Shown here one piece after another: positions 11,482 to 25,553 of a stretch of 64,000 nucleotides of DNA (position 1 is the stretch's first letter; each line of letters opens with the position of its first letter). The translations under genes were made by a program, and so were the position numbers. Under the pieces are notes generated by a model. It saw nothing but the letters and a program-made list of their open reading frames with translations. It was not told the origin of the DNA and searched no databases. This DNA is from Candidatus Altimarinota bacterium (GTDB lineage Bacteria; Patescibacteriota; Gracilibacteria; BD1-5; UBA6164): positions 25,075 to 89,074 of the forward strand of contig JAHDCR010000004.1 of the NCBI GenBank assembly GCA_020629795.1, given 5' to 3'.

Positions 11482-14400
11482 ATGAAAAATTACCTTTCTC
11501 TCTGAATTCTGTGGACTATATGAATTCTTGTTATGTTTTTTTACTATATTTGATATCCATTTCACGGAGAAACAAAAGATGTGTTTTTTTATTTATATGT
11601 ACTACTCGTTTGAATTATATATGGTTGATATAAAATCTTACAAAACTTTAACTCGCTAGGGTATATAACTATTAAACCATCTTATTTAATATGAGGATTC
11701 TTGGTTCAATATTTTTTAGTTTGTATTTATTTCTTTGTAGTTTCTTGACCACAAGCAGGTCTGTGAATTATCTTATTTACTAAGAGTATTCTATATATTT
11801 TAGTTGCAGCTACTATATGGATGAGTTTTTATTGTCTTTGAAAAAAAATATTATCTCTACATGAAAATATTCATATCAAGGATCCAAATATAGAATCCTT
11901 GGTCTCTCTTGGTCTTTGATTTATAACTACTATGTTTTTTATATTCATAGCTGCTAGTATGTGAAGATATGACTTTATCACTATACTTATTATATTTTGA
12001 ATCAGTATAGGAATATCATTTTCTCAGTGGAATACTATTTTTTACAATTTTATAAATTATAAAAAAGAATATCTCAGATCACCAAATCAATTTTTATGAA
12101 ACACATCTTTAATAATAGATGAATTATTATTTCTATTTATTACATTTTTACTTTCTGTTAATTTTTTATCTGTTTTTAGACCATTTCCAATTGGTTGGGA
12201 TGATTTAGGAGCATATATGAATTATCCTAAATTACTATCAGGAGCAGGGGAGCATATTGCAATAGGGAAAATGTATCTCTGGGAATTATATACTTGAATT
12301 TGATTTCTTGCGGGAAGCCAAACATTTGCGTTTTATCTCAATTCTTTTGCCTGAGTGATTGCTGTAATTGCAATTTATCTTTCCATTAATACTTTTACGA
12401 GATTTACCAAACAAAAGTATAACTTTTGACTCTTAGCATCGAGTATATTTCTTATGATGCCTATGGTTGTGTTTCAGGTAGCAAAAGATATGAAAATAGA
12501 TGTGGGGCTTTTTTCATTGAGCGCAATTGCTCTGAGTCTTTTATATTATTTACTCTTTTCAAATAGTAAAAAGAGCTATATTCTTTATGGAATTTTAGGT
12601 CTTTTAGTATGAGCTGCTTTTGCTATAAAAGTTACTTCATTACTCCTTTTGCTCTGAATAATAGCAGCAGTATTTTATCATACATATAAAATACGAGGAT
12701 TTATAGTATTTGTTCTCCTATTTATAGGAATATTCTCGATAGCAAATTTGTGGTGACTCATGAATGTGGTCATTCCATGATCTGGAAATGGTTTAATGCA
12801 ACTTGGTTTTTTATGCAGTTGACTCTCAGTTGCTTGATTTGCAGTATTGTTATTTTGAAAACAATCAGGCTCAAGTGAAAAATCTTGAAATATATTTGTA
12901 GCTCAACTGCTGAGCCTACTCTTATGATTTATAATTGCGTTAACTCCATGGATGTTAAAGCATATTTCAGAAATCCCTAGTGATTTTACTCCTGGTGTCA
13001 CAACACTTATATCATGAATCTCAGATAAGTATGATATTGATTATTCTACTATTTATAAACAGGACGAGTTAGAACTAATTCAATGAGTATTAGAGTCTTG
13101 AATTAGTGCTTCTTGAACAACATCAAATGAAGATTGGGGGAGATATTTTTGATATGAGAAAGGTATAAATAATTTTCTCAAACTTCCATGGAACTTAACA
13201 TTTCAAACGAATCAAAAAGGAGAATTTACAGATATTACATTTTTGTTCTTAGCGCTAATCCCAGGAACATTTTTATTTTTACCATATAGAAGAGAAGAAT
13301 ATAAATATCCGGTCATCGCAGCAATAGTTTTATGAATGTTATATTATGTGCCTTCTCCGATTTCTTGATTATTTACGAATGTTTTTTCTACTATAAATTT
13401 ACCTAGCTGATACGGTATTATTATTTGATTATTTTTATTACCAATATTGTACTTTTCATGGGCTTTAAATAAAGAAAAGAAAGCTACAAATTTCTTTCTT
13501 GTAAATCTCTCTTTCCTTACTGTCTATATGTGACTTTGGGCAATATCATCATATGGAGTTGTTTGGTATGGTATAGTTATGTATTTTGTACTTATACTAT
13601 TAATAGTTATATGTATTTTTTCTTCAGCTGAGAATGAAGAAACTCACAGATATGTAAGTTATAGTGTGTTGTTATTTGTTTTTATATATGCTTTTGGTTC
13701 AGCTATACCACACGGTATTTCAAATATCAAAGCTGCTGCATATACAGAGTATAAAGTATGAAATTTCAATGAAGAAGTCTCTTTGATGAGTTATCATCCT
13801 GAATATTTTTCAATAATGTATGAAATTAATGTATCAGATGATAATAAACAAGAGTTATTTATAGACTACAGAAAACGTCTGCTTGTGGCACTAAGTTCTA
13901 CAGATGATTTTGAGCAAGTATTGCCTCAAATACAAGCATACACGTCTATGAATGAGTTACACAAACTTATAGTGGAACTTGCAAAAGTTGATTTTCCAGG
14001 TGAGAATATTGACGCAGCAATCACTCAATTACGTCAAGAATTATACGACTTGGTAATCTATACTCCTAAGGAATTTAAAAATACTAAAAATATATATAGA
14101 GTCTGAACATTCTTAAAATATTTTATATCAGAAAACAATACTAGACTTTTTGAAGACGGTCTGATTACTCAGTTTGCAAACTATATTTACAATGATGAAG
14201 ATGAAATAGTACTTGATAGATTTGATAAGCTTGAAATAGATTATATTTTATTAGATTTAAATGCAGCAACTATTGATAATGATCCTGCTAAAAATCTCAC
14301 AAAAAGGTATGAAGATTTATTGAGTTTTCTCAAAAATCCTCAAGTAGAACTGATAGAAACAGATAGTATATGTCTGAGGCTAGCAATCGATAATTATAAA

Positions 14401-14670
14401 ATAGAGCAAAACTTAGAAACTTATATGTGACTTGCATCAGTAAATCATAGTTCTGAATACTCTCAAGCACAAAAAAGAAATGCATGTTTCTCATTTATAC
14501 AAAAAGTAATTTCAAGTGAGCAATCACTCCAGATGCATCCATATTTGAATGCCTATAGAAATGCAATCATTTGAGCTGAAATAGATTTAAATGATGCTGA
14601 AATGGTAATATGAGCATTACATCAACTCATTAGATGAAACTGATATAAGGCACTTTTTAAAATAAACTAA
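11482..14670 (+). CDS. Very large multi-pass membrane protein with soluble C-terminal region (possible GT-C-like)
   Basis: Open for about 1,062 codons with TGA=Gly. Many hydrophobic helices in the first ~750 aa, then a non-hydrophobic C-terminal segment (MMSYHPEYFSIMYEINVSDDNKQELF...). Confidence 0.8.
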
Positions 14671-14673
14671 AAT

Positions 14674-14706
14674 AAAAAATAAGCTTACAAAGTAAGCTTA
14701 TTTTTT
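14674..14706. terminator. Bidirectional terminator between convergent genes
   Basis: AAAAAATAAGCTTAC-AAA-GTAAGCTTATTTTTT; 15-bp perfect stem. Confidence 0.85.
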
Positions 14707-15114
14707 ATTGTTTTCTAGAAAATTTTCGAGCTTTCGAGTGATGTGTGAGGATATCAGGTGTTCTATTTTACAAGCAGTGATAATTGATTCTTCTTGTTTT
14801 GCTCCTAGTACTTCAGTGAAAAATTTTATAAATAAATTCCTGTTTTTTTTAATTTTTTCAACAGCACTTTTCCCAAGTTCAGAGAGGAGTATGAATCTAT
14901 TTTTATCTTCCTCTATAAGTCATTTTTTCATGAGTCATTTGAGTCAAGTGGAACAGCTTCATGCTGTGATTTCTAATTCTCTTGCTATATCAACACTTCG
15001 AGCATATCACATGTCATCGTGTAATTCATCGATTGCTAATAAATAGTGCGCTGCTGAGTGTGAGATACTATTTTCCTCAAACTCTTTCCAGACTTGGCTT
15101 GTTTCGTGAGACAT
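14698..15114 (-). CDS. DtxR/MntR-like metal-dependent repressor
   Basis: HYLLAIDELHDDMGYARSVDIARELEITACSCSTGLKGLMKKGLIEEDKNRFILLSELGKSAVEKI...CKIEHLISSHI. Confidence 0.85.
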
Positions 15115-15206
15115 ATTATAATATTACAATAATAGATTATATTTTAATTATATAAAAACATTGAGATATTAATAATTAATTATTATTTTTTCAAAGAAAA
15201 AGGTTC

Positions 15207-16235
15207 TTAAGCAATAAGTCATTCTGCCATGCCTTTTACTGAATAAGATACTGTTTTAAACATATTTTTTATTATAGTTCATTCTAGTTTTGTTATTTCT
15301 GACCTGATTTTTTCTGCCATAATCGGGTTAACCTCTTCTGCGATTGGTAATATAAATATTCTCGTTTCTCTTAATTTTTTGAGTACTTTTTCTTCACTCA
15401 TGTGTCAAAGAGTTTTGAGATTATGCAGTCTGTCAGCAAGCTTAACATTAATAGATCTTAGACATATTTTTTTAAGCCACTCTTCAGAGTATTTTATTTG
15501 AAGTTTATTCGCTTCTCATTTTGAGTATTCATAAAATGTATCGAAATCTAAATACTTTTCGAAATGCTTTGTATTTCTAATTGATTTATATTTTCCTTTA
15601 AGAAAATTATATTTCTCTACTACATCGGGAGGTAAGAGTGTATCATCTATTATTTTTCATGATAGATCTAAGTTTTCCTCTCATATAAGTTCAAAACATT
15701 GCTCAAAAACTTTTTTTTCTTCTTCATTATCAATATATGTATCAAAGCTTGTTTTTGATATGATATGAACTCAAAATGCAATTTCTTTTCATTTGTGTGA
15801 TAGGGCTTTCCATAAGCTATGATAATCATGTGGTGTGTCTTCTATAATATCATGTAATAGTGCTACAAATATATCTTCAATATTTAGAGAATCTAAACTA
15901 GATTCCTCAGTAAGTATAAAAGCTGTTTCTAATAGATGGTAAAAATATGGAGTTTCATCACTTCTCAGACTACTAGAAAATAAATCATCCACCATAGAGT
16001 AAATTGATCTAAATTGCTTCCAAAGCTTTTTTTTATGCTCAGATGTTGGATATTTTGTTTCTTTGTTTGGAATTTTATCCCATATCATGTCCCACATAAA
16101 ATTTATTTCTTTTCCTGTTGGTAAAAAATGGGGATTATCTTTCAATATACGTCAAAAAATAGGATGCACTTCAATTTCATTTCATTGTGCTTGGTTATAG
16201 GGAGCGGGGATTGTAGTGGGATGTGCTCTTCTCAC
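15207..16235 (-). CDS. SpoT/RelA-like HD-domain hydrolase (probable GTG start)
   Basis: PYFYHLLETAFIL...IEDIFVALLHDIIEDTPHDYHSLWK...INVKLADRLHNLKTLGHMSEEKV. Confidence 0.8.
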
Positions 16236-16333
16236 TATTTATAAATATATATTATTCAGTAAAATATACTAAAAAACACAAATATTGCAAATTATAATAT
16301 TTATGTTTTTAATAATTTAATGAAGATTTAATA

Positions 16334-17482
<1,149 letters not shown>

Positions 17483-17491
17483 AAATAATCG

Positions 17492-17532
17492 AAAAAAAAT
17501 ATCTTCTAGAGTATAGGTAAGATATTTTTTTT
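17492..17532 (-). terminator. Intergenic terminator-like hairpin
   Basis: AAAAAAAATATCTT ... AAGATATTTTTTT between two minus-strand genes. Confidence 0.6.
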
Positions 17533-17534
17533 GT

Positions 17535-18128
17535 CTAACTTTGAGATACTCTTTGTGATTTGAGCTCTTCGAGATTTTTTAAAAGTTTTTCGTTTCTTTC
17601 TTTAATTTGAGTATCAGTATAAAATACATGTCATCTGACTATATCGAGTGAAGCGTGGTGCCAATCTGGGTCTTTGATTTTAATATTTTTCATAAGCTCG
17701 AGCTCTCTTTTTATTTTTTCATTTATATCAAAAAAATCTTCTCTTCCTAGATTGTCCATATCTGCGTCTTTGATAATTTCTTCCAGTAGGTTTTTTGGTT
17801 TAGCGCTCGGAGCAGTTGCTAGAATTATTTCTTGTATGGTTTTTATTTTTTCTTCTGGGTATAAAATAGTCCTAAGATAATTTCGAGCAATCTTTGCTCA
17901 AAAAGTTTCATTATTATCATACTCAATAATAAAACCAGTATCGTGAAATAAAGCTGCAATAGTAATCATTTCAATTTCATCCTGACTACATCATTCCATT
18001 GTAGCAAGATAAATTCAACGCTCCATAACACTGAGTGCATGATCATATTGATGATAGTACATATTCTCAAGTGGTATGAGGAGATAGTTTACATATTTTT
18101 TAATATCTGAAATAAGTGCTTTATCCAT
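17535..18128 (-). CDS. HD-domain phosphohydrolase
   Basis: MDKALISDIKKYVNYLL...YHQYDHALSVMERG...EIEMITIAALFHDTGFIIEYDNNE...DADMDNLGR. Confidence 0.85.
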
Positions 18129-18135
18129 GATTGTT

Positions 18136-19488
18136 TTAATCAGTAAATATTTTTATAATATCATTATACGCTATTAAAATTGAGAGAGCAATTAATAGGA
18201 GAAAAAATATAACGTGAACTAAGTTTTCTAAATCTCATGAAAGTCGAGATTTTCAAAATATTGTATCTACGGCACTTCTGATCCACAATAATAATAACCT
18301 TCATCCATCAAGAGCAGGGATTGGAAGGAGATTAAAAACTCATAGATTTACTGATATTATAGCTCAAAGAATTATGAGTATCGTAACTCAACGACTCATT
18401 GATTCTGTAATCACTGTGACAATTCCTATAGGTCCAGCAACACTTTCTATAGCCTCTTGTCTATCCTCTGGTGTTTCTGGTGTAAAGATATTTTTTACCA
18501 GCACTCCAAGTCAAGACAGTGTCAGTCGGATTTGCGCATATGTCTCTGATACTCCATATTTTACAGAATCCACTCATCAATACTTATATATAAAATCTTC
18601 ATTTTGATATATATTTGGTGAAAGGTATGCTCCAATAAGCCCATCATCTCATAATGTAATTCCAAATTCTTTATTTTCAAAATATCTAGGGCAATTTGCA
18701 GTATCTGGACACTCTGGAGTTGACAGAGTTAGTGTGATTGCATTATTCTTGCTTGATTGAATGATTTTTTGCGCTCTAGCTATATCAGTAATTTTTTCTC
18801 AATTTATTTGCGTAAGAATATCTCATTGTAGTATATTTGCATTTTCTGCTAATGATCACTCAATTGGATACAAAATTATACCTTCATCCTCTATTAATAT
18901 TCATTCTTGAATTGCATCTTCATAGCTAGGAATTATTTTAGAAGGAGTGTTTGTTTCTATAAAAGTATTTACTCAAACTGGTTTTACTCATATGAAAAAC
19001 AATGCAGAAAATATCACAGCTGCGAGTATAAAATTCATTACTACTCCTGCAAGTAGTACAGCTGATTTGGCTAAAATATGCTTTTCATAAAAATTTGCTC
19101 ATGTTTTTTGGTTTTCTAAGCGAGCTTGTATAAATTTTCGTTCTTGTTTAGTGATTGCTATTCATTTTTTTGTATAGATTTCATCTCAGGAATTTAGTTT
19201 TTTTCAGAGTCATTTTTGTGTTAATAGTTTTCATTTTTTCCCATAGTAACTGAGAAATAACTCAGATTCTCATGTTATTTTTACAAAACCTCCAAGTGGA
19301 ATCCAATTGAGTGAAAACAGAGTTCACTCTTTATTTTTCCAGAGTTTTTTCGCTCTAGGTGGTATTCCTAATCCAAACTCATCCACATGGATTCAAAATA
19401 TTTTAGCTGTCTTATAGTGTCCGTATTCGTGAAGTAATACTATGATTGAAAACATAATAAAACTCACAAGTATTCATAACAAAATCAT
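18136..19488 (-). CDS. rseP: Site-2 protease family (RseP-like) intramembrane zinc metalloprotease
   Basis: IIVLLHEYGHYKTAKIFGIHVDEFGLGIPPR...LNWIPLGGFVKITGE; PDZ-like region; NLLPIPALDGGRLL. Confidence 0.93.
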
Positions 19489-19628
19489 AGAGTTGTTTTA
19501 AGTAATATATACTAGGCTCTATGTTATAAGTGAGTGAATATATTACAAGTTATTTTTATCTGAGTCTTTTTTTGATTTTTAGGCTATTTTATAGTATAGT
19601 ATAGTTAATATTTTTTAAGTCATTAATT

Positions 19629-22600
19629 ATGACGGAGATAAATTGATCTCATAAGCCAGGTGAATTGGATGAGGAAAAAAATTCTTCTGGAAATAAAACA
19701 TCTCAAGAGAGTCTTATTCTCAAAGCATACAAATGATTTATTCAGCAAGGAATTGATACTCAAGGGGTTGCATTTATCAATAAGTTTGCTCACTTAGATG
19801 ATAACGATTTGTCCTATAAAGAGGAATTTCAAAAATATATTGATAGTAAAGAAGAGTTTATAAGTTTAGGAGATGATTTTAAGAACAAAATGAGTTTGTG
19901 AAAAATTAAGAACTTAATTTGACCAGAACTATGAAAGTATAAGGCAGAAAGAGCTATCTTTAAAAAATATATATTATCAAGTTTTGATATTTCAAATGAT
20001 GAGTATGAGAATAAATTTTGAAAAATAATTAGTAATATATGAATTTCAAAATTGAGAGATTTGCGTTGAAATACTATTGAAACACGTGCATATTTTGAAT
20101 GACTTGGTATGAGTTTTCCTCTAAATAGAGATATTAAGCAATTTCTAGATGAGCTCGATATTACTCAAAGAGTAGAAAAAATTAAGCCCAATTCCAGGAA
20201 GGATAGAGTAGAAATAGAATTAGCTTCTGCAAAAGAAAGCCTTGATGTTAATAGTGCAAATTTTGCTACAAATTTTTTATATTTACTTCAATATCTTTAC
20301 GAAGAAGAAGGTTTGCTATCATTTGATGAAAAATTGCAACTATTTAAAAAATTTGTTCCATCAATTTCAGTGATTCAAGCAAAAAAATCATGACTTATAA
20401 GTGAAGTTGAAATAGAACAATATATAAATGATGTAATTCTCTTTTGAGTTACATCAGATAAGGATCTATTATATCAAGGAATATATCAAGATATATCATC
20501 TTTAGAGATAGAGACGTCAAGATTGAATATATCAAATAATAATGATATTTCGAAATTAGTAAGTTATTGAAATTTTAAAGATTTTGCATTAAATCTTCAA
20601 AAAAATTATCATGAAATTAATTCCGACGGGCCGGTAAAATTTGAGTCTTTAATATCTGAAATTTCTACCAAATATCCTTCAAAAGTATCTTGATTATCTA
20701 ATTTTTCTCAGTGAAATATTTTAGAAATTGAAGTTTCAGACGATGGAAAAAACTACCATAGCGAGTATTATGAAATTTTCTCTATTTCTTCAAATTCAGT
20801 TCCGCAAAATCGAGTATCTCTTGTTAACAGGGGATGAAATGGTATATATACACCAAATGAAGAAAAGAAATTAGAACATAAATTTTATTCTGATTTTTTA
20901 GATCTAGTATGATTTGATAATGTAAAGAATGTAAACTTTTATTCAAAGGCTAATTTTGAACAAAAAGCTGTAAGTGGGGAAATAAAAGAAGATTTATGAA
21001 ATTTTCAATATCTATGAAGTAAGGATAAAGAGGCTAGGATGATTCGTCAAAGAAGAGAATTGGAACAAGCATTTATATATGATGGTATAATGGAGGAATG
21101 AGATGACTTTGATGTCATTTTTGATAATTTAACTTCTGAGCAAAGGCAAGATTATAAAATACAAATTGAAAGTTATGAATGATCTATAGACATTAATAGT
21201 TATAATATTCTTCAGGAGTTAAACACTATAGATACTGAATGAAGAGAATATGGATTTGAAGTTGGGACTAGCTTTACAACAAAAAATGATGAAGATCAGT
21301 ACACAATCACAAGTATAGATGAAAATGATTTATATTGAGAAATTGGAATTACTAATATCTGATGAGATACTCAGCTTATTAGCTTTGAAGTATTTTTAGA
21401 AACTTTTAAACTAAAACAATGTAAGAGAACAGCTAAAATTAACTCTGCAAATGAATTAGTTTCTTATGTACAAAATGAACAAAATATTTGGAGAGATATA
21501 AATTTTACTTCAAATACATTAACAAGTCAAGATTCAAAAGGGAATACATACCATAACGATTACCTTGTTGCTTCAGAGAAAGGGAATAAGTTTTGGAAGG
21601 ATTATGACTTACTCAAGATATGAGATTTTTCTTGAACTCATGTCACGGTTTATTTATGAAAACAATGAAAAGCTAATAAAGATAAAGATGACGATAAAAC
21701 TAATCCTGAATATCAAACAGAAAGAGAAAGTATAGATGTTCCTGTAGGAGTTCTAGCAACTTGGATTAAAATGTCATGACTTGAACCAAAAAATATACAG
21801 CAAGAAAATGCTAAAGAAGAAGTCTTACCTAACGGGCCCAAGATGAAAAAATGAGCTTGGAGTTATTATATTAATAATTTTGCTAGTATAACAACTATTA
21901 TATCTGCTTGAAAAAGATATGTAGAAATGTGGTCTGAATATCTTAAGCAGTGAAATGATGCCCAAGTTGCTAAGCTGGTTAGTAAAATACCTTGAATTAG
22001 TGAGGAGCAAAAAGCTGGTATGAGAATGTTGCTTGAGTCTGCTGAGAAGAAGAGTATGGAAGAATATATTGAAAAACTCAAAATTTTAGACTCTAAGGAA
22101 GCCACAGCTCTTATAGAAAAGTGGATTACTGATGTGAACACTTCAGAAGCCCAAAAAGAAGCATGACTGTTTTATATGTGTGAAAAATATTGAGTTTTAT
22201 ATGAAAAAGGTCCACTCATTAAACATAAGTGAACATTTCTTTGGTATACCACTTTGTGATGAAGAATATGAGATGAACTGTATAGAAAGGAAGAAGCCAA
22301 AGCAAAGAAATTAGGTATTCAATTTACCGAAGAAGATTTAGTATATGTCCTTTTAAACAAACAATGAAAAGAATCCAATGCAGGATGATTAAAACCAAAA
22401 CGTAGATGAAAACTCTATAAAGAATATGAGGCTATAATGTGAAAGTGAAGATGAGACGAAATTGAAAAATGAGAAAAAGATGCATCTAAAAAACGAAACT
22501 ATATACAGAGAGAGGAATTTGCAATAGAAGAGCTTGCAGATTGAGGTTGGCCAAACTCAATTTGAGCTATGAAAGCAGCAGTATGAAAGTGAGCTGATGG

Positions 22601-23651
22601 TGATGTAGCAAGATTAAATTGTATACCGTTTGTTATGATGGTATCTTGAGCAGCTAATTCATTTTTTCAAGAAAGTGCAGATGCTTTTAAAAACGGTATT
22701 ATTCCAACACAATTTTTTGTCTGAAAACAAACAACTATTGATTTATATGTTGATTGTGTTGAGCAGCTTATTGATGATATAGAGACTAATTTAGGTTGAG
22801 AATATATTGGTATGAAAAATGCCTATATTAAAGCTCGCTCTTCTTCCAATGAACATGATAGAGTTATGGCAGTTTATAAAACATTTTTCCAAAAGAATGA
22901 AAAATGGTGAGATACTCTTAGTAGGTCTTTACTTATGCTTAATACTCGTAGAAAAGATAAAGAGGCAGTTTTCGAAACCTGGATTGAGGATAATCAAGAT
23001 AATTCTACATATAGAAGTTATATGGAGACATTTAGAGGATGATTAAGTGCAACAAAGGATGAGCGCTTTAAAGAGGAATGAATTCTTAAAGATGGATTAT
23101 CTCCAGAAGGTTGAGTTGGAACTTGAGGAATTAGTAATTGGTATAGAAAAGATATTCCAAAACATTTCCTACAGCAGCAGAGCTGAGGAGTATGATTTAG
23201 AAATCAAGATATGTGAGGGCTGCAGTGGTGAGAAATATCAGCACAAATTGACTCACTTGCGGAAAACGAATATTTAGATAATAGCTATAAAAGACTTAGA
23301 ATTGGAAACATTCTTAAGTGACTTATGGATGGGCTTGCATTTAGTTATGCTCAAAGAGATTGAGTGCTGGATTCAATTCTGACTAATAGAGGGCATGTTT
23401 TTTACACTAAATTTAATCAGTGGTGAGTAGAGAGTACAGATTGGGACAAGTGAGATAGTAATTTTTCAGATGGCTCATTTATAAGATGAAACAAAATTAT
23501 TAATCGCTATTTAGACAATATTCTATGATCTAATACTCTTATGAGTCAGTCGGTGAATCAGCCTAACTTTAGTATCAACGATATTACTGAAATCACAGCA
23601 AAACAAGCAGCTAGTAAATTAACGAAAAATAATTCGGATAATGACTATTAA
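19629..23651 (+). CDS. Very large (1,340 aa) protein of unknown function
   Basis: Single frame from ATG 19629 to TAA 23649-23651 with TGA=Gly; followed by a terminator. No family recognised. Confidence 0.85.
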
Positions 23652-23678
23652 AATAATCCTTTACAGGATTATTTTTTT
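23650..23678. terminator. Bidirectional terminator
   Basis: AAAATAATCCT-TTAC-AGGATTATTTT plus T-run. Abuts the plus stop (23649-23651) and contains the minus stop (23669-23671). Confidence 0.85.
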
Positions 23679-24334
23679 GCTTTCCAATTTGTTAGTATAG
23701 TACTCATTTCGAGTTTTTGAGTTTCTTGTTTTGCTCTGTCACTCCACTGAACTAATACTGTTACTTTTACCGAATCATTTGTATATTGGTCTGATCAAAC
23801 TAAGTTTCATGAGCTATCAATATAATCAACATTTAATTCTCTTGTATAAAATGGCTCTGTTCCTACTCAGTATATGATTCATCCTGATTGAGTATAAAAT
23901 CCATCTATACTTTCTTTTCTGATAGCAAATTCATTTCTATAAGAATCATCAGCGTAAGAATCTCAAGGTCAATATGTTCATAAAGCTAATCGAAACTTAT
24001 TCTCTGAATCTCTATATATTTTAAAGCCTTCGTTCGTATCATGTTGTATATAACTCGTTCCTCAGACATTTCCTATACAAGTTAATTCGTAATCAAGAAC
24101 ATTCCAGCAATTTTCGTAATCTGCACCATACAATTCCCAGTTTGTATCTCTAATATTAATAAATGCCTCGAGTCAGTCGCGAGCAATTTGTATTGCCTCA
24201 ATTCTGTTAGACGTAGAATCAGCGAGCTTTTGTGATGAAACAAGCAGTCAATAGACTCATGTTATTCCAGTAACTACAACAAGTAAAACAATCATAGATT
24301 CAATTATTGAAGTTGCTCGTAGCGAATATTTCAT
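23669..24334 (-). CDS. Type IV prepilin/pseudopilin-like protein
   Basis: MKYSLRATSIIESMIVLLVVVTGITWVYGLLVSSQKLADSTSNRIEAIQIARDGLEAFINIRDTNW; N-terminal hydrophobic helix preceded by basic residues. Confidence 0.65.
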
Positions 24335-24463
24335 CAGTTTAATATAGAAAAATATTTATATGAAATCAGTATAAAAAACTTTTATAAATTCACAATACTT
24401 TTGGCTTTACAAAGATAAAAATTTCTATACAATCCCCGAGCCTTAACCTAAACGTTCAAAACT

Positions 24464-25540
24464 ATGACACGTTTTTCAATACATAATCAGACTCAGCTCA
24501 AAGAACTCCTTGCAGAAAATAAAATTCCTGCATTTAGATATGGTCAAATAGAAAATGCGATCTATAAGAACTTCATTACAGATTTTGATGAAATTCAGAC
24601 TATACCTAAGGATTTGAGAGAACTTTTAAAAGAAAAATGTTTTTATCAATCACTTGAAGTAGAGCATCAAGCTACTTCGAAAAATGACCAAACCAGTAAA
24701 TTTCTTTTTAGAACTACAGATAACCTTCTCATTGAGGCTGTTTTAATGCGACATCTCTCAGGAAGAAATACCCTATGTATATCATGCCAAGCAGGGTGTC
24801 CTATGGCTTGTACTTTTTGTGCTACTGGAAAATTATGACTTCAAAAAAATCTCCCACTTCATGAAATAGTAGAACAAGTAATGTATGCTGCAAAACTCGT
24901 AAATGATGAAGGATCTAAACTCAGAAATATCGTGTTCATGGGAATGTGAGAACCAATGCTTAATTATGACGTTATGAAAGAAGCAATTCATATGTTTACG
25001 GACCAAAAGAAGTTTGATCTTTCAAATCGTAGAGTAACAGTTTCAACTTGTGGTATTGTTCCAGGAATTAAAAAGTTTACTCAAGACTTCCCACAAACAT
25101 CACTCGCTATATCTCTCCACGCACCTAATGATGAAATCAGAAAGACTATTATGCCGGTTGATCATACCTATGATGTAAAAACTTTGATGGCTAGTTTAGA
25201 CGAATATACTGAAAAAACCAATAAAAGAATATTCTATGAATATATCATGATAAACGGAGTCAATGATCACCTCAAACTTGCAGATGAACTCGGAAAACTC
25301 CTAGAGTGAAGACTTGCTCACGTAAATTTTATTCCATACAATGCCTGAGAGGGAACAGCTTCAGATGGATATACTACAACTCCAAGATTTATCATAGAAA
25401 AATTCCAAAAAATACTTTCAAAATACGGAGTAGTTTCTACTATCAGAGCTACGATGTGAGATGATATCGATGCTGCATGTGGACAGCTTGCAAGAAAGAA
25501 GAAAGATGAAGAAAATGAAATAGAAAAAGCTCAGGATTAA
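24464..25540 (+). CDS. rlmN: 23S rRNA (adenine2503-C2)-methyltransferase
   Basis: [25 protein letters not shown]...IVFMGMGEPMLNY...SLHAPNDEIRKTIMPV; radical SAM CxxxCxxC. TGA supplies Gly in GMGEP. Confidence 0.97.
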
Positions 25541-25553
25541 TCCTGAGCTTTTT
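25524..25553. terminator. 30-bp perfect palindrome terminator spanning both convergent stop codons
   Basis: AAAAAGCTCAGGATT|AATCCTGAGCTTTTT. Confidence 0.85.
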
